Below are positions 6,521-12,958 of a stretch of 18,129 nt of DNA, piece by piece (positions within the stretch are counted from its first letter, which is position 1; each line of letters begins with the position of its first letter). This stretch comes from Anoxypelagibacter sp902613655. GTDB lineage: Bacteria > Pseudomonadota > Alphaproteobacteria > Pelagibacterales > Pelagibacteraceae. The notes beneath the pieces were generated by a model that had not been told where the DNA came from, ran no database searches, and was given only the letters and a program-made list of their open reading frames with translations. The DNA lies in assembly GCA_902613655.1 (NCBI GenBank), contig CACMHR010000016.1, positions 1 through 18,129 on the forward strand, read 5' to 3'. The position numbers and the translations under genes were made by a program.

Positions 6521-6551
6521 ACGCTCTTTCCAAATCTCACGGAAAGAGCGT
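6521..6551. terminator. Bidirectional Rho-independent terminator between the small basic gene and carD
   Basis: An 11-bp perfect stem, ACGCTCTTTCC (6521-6531) with GGAAAGAGCGT (6541-6551), encloses a nine-base loop. On the plus strand eight T follow (6551-6558); on the minus strand the four A at 6517-6520 supply a shorter U-tract. It should stop the small basic gene and, in reverse, carD, whose TAA (6559-6557) lies in the T-tract. Confidence 0.93.
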
Positions 6552-6556
6552 TTTTT

Positions 6557-7198
6557 TTATTGCATTTCTTCTGGTTTTTCTTCTCTTCCTAATGCTTTAT
6601 CCATTCTTTTTTTAACATCTTCTTGAGAAATTTTTAAAACGACCTCAAATTCGCTCCCTAATCTATCGTAAGCTTTTTCAAATAATTGTCTTTCACTATA
6701 GGATTGATCTGCAATAGTATTTGTATTTTTATTTAAATCTCTTACCACTTCAGCTAACTCATAAATTTTTCCAGAATTTATTTTTTGTTCATATTCTTGT
6801 GCTCTTCTACTCCACATTGTTCTTTTTATTTTTGGTTTACTTTTAAGAATCGAAATACACTTATTCACTTGATGAGTTGAACATATTGGTCTCAAATGTG
6901 ATTGTTTATTAATAGGCAATTGAAGTGTAAGTTTATCTTTTGCAATTTCAATTTTATAATTTTGACTTTCTATACCACCTATCTTGGCTTTTTCAATACT
7001 CACAATTTTACCTACGCCATCTTTAGGATAAACTACAAAATCATTTACACCATAAATCTTTTTTTCGGTCGGTTGTTTTTTAATTTTTTTAATCTCAATT
7101 TTTTGATCCGCAGAGGAAGTTTTAAGTGGTAAATTTACCTTCTTTTCAATTTTCTTTTTTAAAACTTTAATCTTTTTTTTCTTTTTTTTTCTACCCAT
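6557..7198 (-). CDS. carD: CarD-family RNA polymerase-binding regulator with poly-Lys N-terminal tail
   Basis: CarD proteins bind the RNA polymerase beta subunit through an N-terminal Tudor-like domain and stabilise open promoter complexes. That domain starts at about residue 48: YGVNDFVVYPKDGVGKIVSI, the family's VVYPxxGVG signature. The helical DNA-contacting half follows, including the aromatic-basic stretch RTMWSRRAQEYEQKI. In front of the domain is an unusual tail of about 47 residues with 20 lysines, beginning M-G-R and six Lys; ordinary CarD proteins start close to the Tudor domain. The ATG at 7198 lies two bases after the fdxA stop with GGAG inside the fdxA end, so the long form is probably real. 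No later in-frame ATG precedes the domain. Last gene of the helicase operon, ending at the bidirectional terminator. Confidence 0.9.
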   Translation of the reverse strand: MGRKKKKKKIKVLKKKIEKKVNLPLKTSSADQKIEIKKIKKQPTEKKIYGVNDFVVYPKDGVGKIVSIEKAKIGGIESQNYKIEIAKDKLTLQLPINKQSHLRPICSTHQVNKCISILKSKPKIKRTMWSRRAQEYEQKINSGKIYELAEVVRDLNKNTNTIADQSYSERQLFEKAYDRLGSEFEVVLKISQEDVKKRMDKALGREEKPEEMQ

Positions 7199-7200
7199 TT

Positions 7201-7542
7201 TTATTCTCCAGGTTTATCTGAAAAGTATTTTTTATATTTATCTTTTTCTTTTTCATACTTTTTCCAGTCTTTAGGTGGTTCTTTTTTCTTCACAATATTT
7301 GGCCATGTCTTTGAATACTTTTTATTTATATCTAACCACATACTCTTATCATTTTTTTCATAAGTTGTATCTGGAACAATTGCTTCAACAGGACACTCAG
7401 GTTCACAAACACCACAATCTATACATTCGTCAGGATCAATTACTAGCATATTTTCACCTTCGTAAAAACAATCTACAGGACAAACTTCAACACAATCCAT
7501 TAGTTTGCATTTAATACATTCATCTTTTACAAAATATGTCAT
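7201..7542 (-). CDS. fdxA: Seven-iron ferredoxin FdxA
   Basis: A soluble [3Fe-4S][4Fe-4S] electron carrier of the Azotobacter ferredoxin I type, 113 residues. All nine cysteines of the N-terminal domain are present in register. Cys9, Cys17 and Cys50 match the 3Fe-4S ligands; Cys21, Cys40, Cys43 and Cys46 match the 4Fe-4S ligands; Cys12 and Cys25 match the two free ones. The C-terminal 50 residues form the alphaproteobacterial extension, rich in Lys, Trp and Pro. Its redox partner is not identifiable here. The ATG overlaps the upstream TAA by one base (TAATG), indicating coupled translation, and carD follows after two bases. The fdxA-carD pairing is common in Alphaproteobacteria. Confidence 0.95.
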   Translation of the reverse strand: MTYFVKDECIKCKLMDCVEVCPVDCFYEGENMLVIDPDECIDCGVCEPECPVEAIVPDTTYEKNDKSMWLDINKKYSKTWPNIVKKKEPPKDWKKYEKEKDKYKKYFSDKPGE

Positions 7543-7964
7543 TATTTATTTTTATTTATTAAACTTAATTTTATTTCTCCACTTATTTTATCAGGTATAT
7601 AAAGTAAACCACAAACTCTTCTAATTAAGTTGCTTTCAAATATACCAGATTTATTATCAGACAAAACGATTTGCCAAAGTGTTTTTAAAACTAAAGTTTT
7701 TATTTTTAAATCCATTTTTTTGATCTCTCTAGTAAATTCTAATATATGATTAGAGTCTTTCTCATATGTTTCAGCTTCCTCTAAAATTTCAGAAGATTTG
7801 ATATTTCGTTTATCTTCTTTTGAAAAATTATTTATAAAATTAATTATTAATTCTCTTTCTTTATTTGTGTAGTTCTCGTCAATTTTTGCTGCATGAACAA
7901 GTAATGATACTATTTTTATTAATTCAATATTTTTTGGATTTTCAGTTTTAGAAAATTTAAGCAT
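7542..7964 (-). CDS. TerB-like (TerB N-terminal/DjlA-type helical) protein
   Basis: A 140-residue, all-helical protein that I place in the TerB-like family from two half-motifs. LLVHAAKIDENYTNKERELI (residues 22-41) resembles the family's paired Asp-Glu metal-site helix. SDNKSGIFESNLIRRVCGLL (about 102-121) resembles the matching Asp-Gly...Glu...Ile-Arg-Arg helix. TerB proteins bind metal and occur in tellurite and stress systems, but stand-alone alphaproteobacterial versions have no settled function. It joins its neighbours by TAATG one-base overlaps at both ends, helicase upstream and fdxA downstream, so it is fixed in this operon. In many alphaproteobacteria, as I recall, an S4-domain RNA-binding gene sits near this position instead; that is from memory. 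Confidence 0.75.
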   Translation of the reverse strand: MLKFSKTENPKNIELIKIVSLLVHAAKIDENYTNKERELIINFINNFSKEDKRNIKSSEILEEAETYEKDSNHILEFTREIKKMDLKIKTLVLKTLWQIVLSDNKSGIFESNLIRRVCGLLYIPDKISGEIKLSLINKNK

Positions 7965-10429
7965 TATTTTAAATTAAGAGAGGATAATTTTTCAAATGGA
8001 TTATTTTTTCTTTTGATAAATTTTACTTTATTTGTATTTCTTGATCCTTTATAAGAAAATGTATCTTCATCCTTTTTTTCACGTTTGTAACTCATTAATC
8101 CCATCACTTTATAAAAATTTTCTTTTGAACACCCCAATAGATTCATCATTTCAGAATTTATTTTAAACTTTCCATTTTTTGTATTATCTATAATTTTCAA
8201 GAATAATTTTTCCAAAATATCAACTCTTATATAGTAATTCCCAAAATTTTCAAATCCACATAAGAGCAAAAATTTCTTATCAAATTTATTTTGATTATCA
8301 GTTAAAAAGTTTAAACCAGATTTAGGAATCTCGCTATTTTCAACAAAACTGTTATAAAACTTCCATAATAGAATTCTTAATGAAACCGCTTTTGGCTTCA
8401 ACATTCTTGGTAAAAAAATATGATACCTTCCAATTTTAATCCCTAATTTTCTAAATTGTTTTCTATCTTCTTTTGATATTGCTTTTACCACATCCTCAAT
8501 GTTCGACCTTTTTAAAACCCCATTACTCTCATATAACTGGAATGACAACGCTCTTAAATACTTATTTTTATTTTCAGATTTTATCAAATTTATTAAATCT
8601 TTAAGTTCCTCCTCGATATAACTTTTTAACCAAATATTTAAAAAATTAAGCAACTCCTCTTTAGAACTATTTTCCAAGTTTTCATCCGCTATAATTTCAA
8701 TTTCAGGATGAAGGTAATTATTACCTTTTCTTAGTTTTGCAATCGGGTAATTTTTCCAGATTATTTTATAGTTTTGACTAAATTCTATCTCTTTATTCTT
8801 AATAATTTCTTTAACTCTGCTGATTAATTCTTCAGAAATACCCTGTCTAGCAGCTTTCTTGAGGGATTTAACATCGGTATCTAATGTACCTGATGTAAAT
8901 TCCAAACTTAGTTTTAAACCCTTTAGTTTTCCAATAAGCTGTCCGTCAATTATTAATTCATCTTTTGTATTAATCTCAGTATTTAGCTTCATATCTTGTT
9001 TAAGACCTCTAGATAAAACACTAATTCTTTTATCGATAAAACTTTTTGTAATTTCATTATGTAGCTTATCAGATAAGCTATCTTCAATATTTTTACTCAT
9101 TTGTATCCAATAATCAGAATTTTCTACCCAATTTTTTTTGTTTGCGACATATGACCAGGTTCTTACATTCGAAATTTTATTAGATATCATATCTATGTTG
9201 CCTCGGTATTTATCAAGACCTTTTAATTGTATCTTCATATAATCATTCGGTATTGTATTTTTTCCTGTATTTAAAAAATTAAAGACTTTAGAAACCACAT
9301 CTATATGTGTAAAAGCTTTTTTTTGAAAATCTGGAATCTGGCAACAATCCCATAATAATCCCAATTTATTATTAGAAAATTTAATTTTTTTATCTCTTAC
9401 TAAATATTTCAGAACATTTTCATCAAGTGAGTCCGAAATCTTTAAAAAGTTTTTACTTGAAGGTTTTTTTTCAAGAGATCTTATTAAATCTTCTGCACTA
9501 CTAAAATTCAAATCCGAATTTCGCCAAAATAAAAATTTAATTTCATCAAGTTTGTGACTCTCAATTCTTTCAACTTCGTCTGATTGAAGATTTTCACATC
9601 CGCCAGTTACGCCAAATGATCCATCCACTTTATATCTGCCAGCTCTTCCGGCTATCTGTGAAATTTCAGTTGTTCTAAGACGCCTAATTTTTTTTCCATC
9701 AAATTTCTTTAAACTTGAAAAACTTACTTGCTCAATATCCATATTGAGTCCCATCCCAATTGCGTCTGTTGCTACTAAATAATCAACATCTCCTGATTGG
9801 TAAATTTCGACTTGAGAATTTCTTGTTTTAGGACTTAAAGACCCCATAATAACAGCTGCACCACCTTTTTGTCTTCTTACTAATTCGGCAATCGCATAAA
9901 CTTCTTCAACCGAAAAGGCTATTAACGCACTTTTTCTCTCTAATCTTGAAATCTTTTTATGTCCATTGTAAGAAAGTTTTGAGAAACGTTGCTGTTCAAT
10001 AAAACGTGTTTCTGGGATTATTTGTGATACAATATTTTTCATTACTTGAGATCCTAAAAACATTGTTAGTACCTCTCCTCTAAAATTCAAAAGTCTATCA
10101 GTAAAAATATGCCCTCTTTCTCTATCACCACACATTTGAATTTCATCAACAGCTATAAAATCAACCACTTTATCTTTTGGCATTGCTTCGACTGTACAAA
10201 TAAAATATTGGGCAGTGTTAGGAATAATTTTTTCTTCACCAGTAATTAAAGCAACTTTATTAGAGCCAATTTTTTTTACACACTTGTCATAAACCTCTCT
10301 TGCTAATAATCTTAAAGGAAGACCAAAAATACCCGAGTTAAACTCAAACATTTTCTCTATTGCCATGTGTGTCTTACCTGTATTTGTCGGACCCAGGACT
10401 GCAATTATTTCATTTAACTGAGATTTCAT
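7964..10429 (-). CDS. SUV3/MgpS-like superfamily 2 RNA helicase
   Basis: An 821-residue ATP-dependent helicase related to mitochondrial SUV3, which unwinds RNA for degradation. Motif I is GPTNTGKT (13-20), motif Ia LRLLAREVYD, and motif II VDEIQ (DExH/D-like, near residue 94). The second RecA domain has VIMGSLSPKTR, DYLVATDAIGMGLN, and motif VI SQIAGRAGRY. The C-terminal half is a helical SUV3-type region plus a long alphaproteobacterial extension ending in a basic tail (VKFIKRKNNPFEKL). No zinc cluster or frame break is visible. It is the first gene of the operon helicase-TerB-fdxA-carD; its stop overlaps the next ATG by one base. A partner ribonuclease is not encoded here. Identity as an SUV3-like helicase is firm, the substrate is inferred. 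Confidence 0.92.
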   Translation of the reverse strand: MKSQLNEIIAVLGPTNTGKTHMAIEKMFEFNSGIFGLPLRLLAREVYDKCVKKIGSNKVALITGEEKIIPNTAQYFICTVEAMPKDKVVDFIAVDEIQMCGDRERGHIFTDRLLNFRGEVLTMFLGSQVMKNIVSQIIPETRFIEQQRFSKLSYNGHKKISRLERKSALIAFSVEEVYAIAELVRRQKGGAAVIMGSLSPKTRNSQVEIYQSGDVDYLVATDAIGMGLNMDIEQVSFSSLKKFDGKKIRRLRTTEISQIAGRAGRYKVDGSFGVTGGCENLQSDEVERIESHKLDEIKFLFWRNSDLNFSSAEDLIRSLEKKPSSKNFLKISDSLDENVLKYLVRDKKIKFSNNKLGLLWDCCQIPDFQKKAFTHIDVVSKVFNFLNTGKNTIPNDYMKIQLKGLDKYRGNIDMISNKISNVRTWSYVANKKNWVENSDYWIQMSKNIEDSLSDKLHNEITKSFIDKRISVLSRGLKQDMKLNTEINTKDELIIDGQLIGKLKGLKLSLEFTSGTLDTDVKSLKKAARQGISEELISRVKEIIKNKEIEFSQNYKIIWKNYPIAKLRKGNNYLHPEIEIIADENLENSSKEELLNFLNIWLKSYIEEELKDLINLIKSENKNKYLRALSFQLYESNGVLKRSNIEDVVKAISKEDRKQFRKLGIKIGRYHIFLPRMLKPKAVSLRILLWKFYNSFVENSEIPKSGLNFLTDNQNKFDKKFLLLCGFENFGNYYIRVDILEKLFLKIIDNTKNGKFKINSEMMNLLGCSKENFYKVMGLMSYKREKKDEDTFSYKGSRNTNKVKFIKRKNNPFEKLSSLNLK

Positions 10430-10456
10430 TGTTTAGTGTTATTTTTTTTTTTAAAT

Positions 10457-10484
10457 ACTATATATAGGTTAGCACCGAGAACAA
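10457..10484 (-). promoter_or_regulatory. Candidate promoter of the helicase operon
   Basis: Reading the minus strand: TTGTTC (10484-10479), a 16-base spacer, then TATAGT (10462-10457, 5 of 6 consensus). Transcription would start near 10450, about 20 bases before the helicase ATG. The -35 is poor, so confidence is modest. Confidence 0.4.
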
Positions 10485-10563
10485 AAGATGATTAAATCAT
10501 GACCGAATCACTTTGTCAAACGTTCTATTTTAATAAATTTAAACTGTAGTAAGTTAATTAATT

Positions 10564-11799
10564 GTGAACGATTTTGTAAAAAAAAATATAAGAGATCTTA
10601 AACCTTCAGCCACTTTAGCTATAAATGAAAAAGCAAAAACATTATCTCTTAAAGGCAAAAAGATTTATAACTTTGGTTTTGGTCAATCACCATTTCCTAT
10701 TCCAGAAAAAATAGTCTTGGCATTGAAAGAAAATGCTAGTAAAAAAGATTACCTTCCAATGCAAGGTTTAAATAAACTTAGAAAAGCAATTTCAGAATCG
10801 TTATTTAAAAAAACTGGATTGCATTATGATAAAGAAAATATAATTATTACTCCAGGATCCAAAGAGGCAATGCTTTTAATGCATGTTGCGTTTAATGGTG
10901 AAATAATTTTGCCAGCACCAAGTTGGGTTTCATATGAACCTCAAGCAAAAATTGCAGAGAACAAAGTTCATTGGCTTCAGACATCGAGAGACAATAATTG
11001 GTTTCCAAGAGCTGAAGATATAGAAAAAAAAATTAAATCCATTGGAAATAAAAATGTAATATTGATAATTAATTCCCCAAATAATCCATCAGGAACTGTT
11101 TGTAAAAATTTAAAGGAAATTGGATTGATTGCAAAAAAATATAAAATTAAAATTTTATCTGATGAAATTTACACAGATTTGACCTTTGACCAAAATTACT
11201 TATCTATATCAAAGTTTTATCCGGAAGGGACATTTATAAGCGGTGGGCTAAGCAAATGGTGTGGTGCTGGTGGTTGGAGGCTAGGTTTTTTTGCATCGCC
11301 AAGTGGCAATAAAGAATTTATTAGTGCATTAAAAACTCTTGCAAGCGAATCATATTCTACAGTAAATAGCCCAGTGCAATATGCTGCAGTAGAAGCATAT
11401 GAAGGAAATTATGAAGATTATAAATCTAAAACTACAAATATTTTAAAAAGTGTGGGTAACTATGTTTATACAAATTTAAAATCAAATAAAATATTAATTA
11501 ATCCTCCACAAGGGGGATTTTATTTAATGCCTGAATTTTTAAATTCAAAGTTTAAGACTTCAAGCGAAATGTGCGATGATATTCTCTCAAAATCCGGTGT
11601 AGCTTTGTTGCCTGGATCTGATTTTGGTTTTAAACCTGATAAAATGCTTGCAAGATTAAGCTTTACTGATTTTGATGGCGATATATTTTTAAAAAATATT
11701 ACTGGTAGCAAAAAACTAGATGATGATCTAATAAAAAAATACGCTCCAAATGTTGTTGAGGGAACAAAAAAATTAGCTGAATGGCATAAAAACCTCTAA
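10564..11799 (+). CDS. Class I/II pyridoxal-phosphate aminotransferase
   Basis: Transfers an amino group between an amino acid and a 2-oxo acid; 411 residues, normal for fold-type I aminotransferases. Visible sites are YLPMQGLNKLRKA (63-75), SPNNPSGTV with Asn174, SDEIY with Asp200 and Tyr203, the PLP lysine Lys231 in GGLSKWCGAGGWRLG (228-241) with Arg239, and a C-terminal substrate-carboxylate Arg in ARLSFTDFDG. It resembles the aspartate/aromatic aminotransferase branch, but the amino acid cannot be assigned. The start is GTG at 10564; a TAA lies three codons upstream, so no longer form exists. It is 103 bases before the TAXI-TRAP binding-protein gene on the same strand, which hints at linked uptake and transamination but does not prove it. 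Confidence 0.9.
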   Translation: MNDFVKKNIRDLKPSATLAINEKAKTLSLKGKKIYNFGFGQSPFPIPEKIVLALKENASKKDYLPMQGLNKLRKAISESLFKKTGLHYDKENIIITPGSKEAMLLMHVAFNGEIILPAPSWVSYEPQAKIAENKVHWLQTSRDNNWFPRAEDIEKKIKSIGNKNVILIINSPNNPSGTVCKNLKEIGLIAKKYKIKILSDEIYTDLTFDQNYLSISKFYPEGTFISGGLSKWCGAGGWRLGFFASPSGNKEFISALKTLASESYSTVNSPVQYAAVEAYEGNYEDYKSKTTNILKSVGNYVYTNLKSNKILINPPQGGFYLMPEFLNSKFKTSSEMCDDILSKSGVALLPGSDFGFKPDKMLARLSFTDFDGDIFLKNITGSKKLDDDLIKKYAPNVVEGTKKLAEWHKNL

Positions 11800-11858
11800 T
11801 TAATGGATTGCATAATCTGTCCAATATAAGTTTTCCCCCTTACATATTGTATTTCGAA

Positions 11859-11888
11859 TTGATAACATTTTCTTAATTTAATTATAAT
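11859..11888 (+). promoter_or_regulatory. Candidate promoter before the TAXI binding protein
   Basis: TTGATA at 11859-11864, an 18-base spacer and a perfect TATAAT at 11883-11888. The problem is position: a start near 11895 would cut into the Shine-Dalgarno at 11890-11897. Either the real start is elsewhere in the 103-base gap or the mRNA begins within the ribosome site. Confidence 0.3.
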
Positions 11889-11889
11889 T

Positions 11890-11897
11890 AAGGAGGA
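11890..11897 (+). promoter_or_regulatory. Strong Shine-Dalgarno of the TAXI binding protein
   Basis: AAGGAGGA, the closest match to the 16S anti-Shine-Dalgarno in the window, ends five bases before the ATG at 11903. It stands out against neighbours that lack any such site and fits high expression of a periplasmic binding protein. Confidence 0.85.
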
Positions 11898-11902
11898 AGA
11901 TT

Positions 11903-12901
11903 ATGAAAAAAATAATCTCAACAATCTCTGGAGCGTTGTTTTTATTTGCAATCAGTTTGCCTCTAACAACTATAGCAAAATCTGCTGAATTCTTTTCAAT
12001 AGGAACAGGTGGACCGACTGGAGTTTATTTTCAAGTTGGTAATGCTATATGCAAAATGGTAGCAAAAATTCAATCTGCAGAGCATGGAAGAAAGAAGGGG
12101 ACAGATAAAGCATTACGTTGTTCAGCTCCTTCCACAGGTGGTTCGACTTATAATATAGGTCAAATCATGCAAGGCGAACTTCAGTTTGGTGTTGCACAAT
12201 CAGACTGGCAGTATCATGCTTATAATGGAACTCGACCTGATAAAGTAAAACCTTTTAATGGTTTAAGAGCTGTTTTTTCAGCTCACCCTGAACCATTCCA
12301 AATAATAACTAGAAAAGGTTCTAAAATAAAAGACTGGAACAGTTTGAAAGGAAAAAAAGTAAACATAGGAAACCCTGGATCTGGTCAAAGAGGAACTTTT
12401 GAAGTTTTAATGGAGGCTCATGGAGTTGATACCGGTTATTTTGGATCAACATCTGAACTTACTTCTTCAGAACAATCAGGTGCACTTTGTGATAAAAAAA
12501 TCGATGCATTTGGATATACTGTTGGTGTTCCAAACGCAGGTGTTGCTCAATCAACTGATGGATGTGGCGCAAGTATTATTAATTTAGATACAGACCCTGT
12601 AAAAAAATTAGTTGCTGACAACCCATTTTACGCATTTGCAACAATTCCAAAAGGTACTTACAAAACTTCTAAAAAAGATGTAACTACTTTTGGTGTTATG
12701 GCTTCAGTTGTAACAAGCGAAGCAGTGCCAGAAGACTTAGTATATGCAGTTGTAAAAGCTGTTTTTGAAAATCTTGATGATTTCAAAAAACAACACCCTG
12801 CATTTGCCAATCTAGATCCAAAGAAAATGATCGTAGATGGTTTATCTGCACCATTACACCCAGGAGCAGTTAAATATTATAAAGAAAAAGGCTTAATGTA
12901 A
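11903..12901 (+). CDS. TAXI-family TRAP transporter solute-binding protein
   Basis: Periplasmic ligand receptor of a TRAP transporter, 332 residues. Residues 1-28 are a clear signal peptide, with Lys-Lys, a hydrophobic core and Ala-Lys-Ser-Ala before cleavage. The mature protein opens FFSIGTGGPTGVYFQVGNAI, the TAXI family hallmark, followed by CSAPSTGGSTYNI and GELQFGVAQSDW. Four cysteines (about residues 50, 73, 196 and 214) could form disulfides. TAXI proteins bind small carboxylates such as glutamate or 2-oxoglutarate in the few studied cases; the ligand here is unknown. A strong Shine-Dalgarno and a terminator directly after the gene suggest that it is made in excess over the permease encoded next. 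Confidence 0.94.
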   Translation: MKKIISTISGALFLFAISLPLTTIAKSAEFFSIGTGGPTGVYFQVGNAICKMVAKIQSAEHGRKKGTDKALRCSAPSTGGSTYNIGQIMQGELQFGVAQSDWQYHAYNGTRPDKVKPFNGLRAVFSAHPEPFQIITRKGSKIKDWNSLKGKKVNIGNPGSGQRGTFEVLMEAHGVDTGYFGSTSELTSSEQSGALCDKKIDAFGYTVGVPNAGVAQSTDGCGASIINLDTDPVKKLVADNPFYAFATIPKGTYKTSKKDVTTFGVMASVVTSEAVPEDLVYAVVKAVFENLDDFKKQHPAFANLDPKKMIVDGLSAPLHPGAVKYYKEKGLM

Positions 12902-12912
12902 GCTATTTATTT

Positions 12913-12948
12913 AAAAGGCCCAGTTGATTAACTGGGCCTTTTTTTTTA
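12913..12948 (+). terminator. Rho-independent terminator between binding protein and permease
   Basis: AAGGCCCAGTT (12915-12925) pairs with AACTGGGCCTT (12930-12940) around a four-base GATT loop. The stem extends by A-T pairs from 12913 and ends in ten consecutive T (12939-12948). It lies 14 bases after the binding-protein stop and only 10 bases before the permease ATG, so it should attenuate permease transcription. Confidence 0.95.
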
Positions 12949-12958
12949 TTGTCTCATA

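Noticed and set aside
7542..7964. TerB-like gene as evidence of a tellurite resistance cluster
   Set aside because: No TerA, TerC, TerD or TerE homologue is present; its neighbours are helicase, ferredoxin and CarD.
6395..10513. CGAATCACTT present both in the leader of the small basic gene (6395-6404) and before the aminotransferase (10504-10513)
   Set aside because: Two copies of a 10-base word without shared flanks or symmetry are not enough to name a regulatory site; a genome-wide count would be needed.
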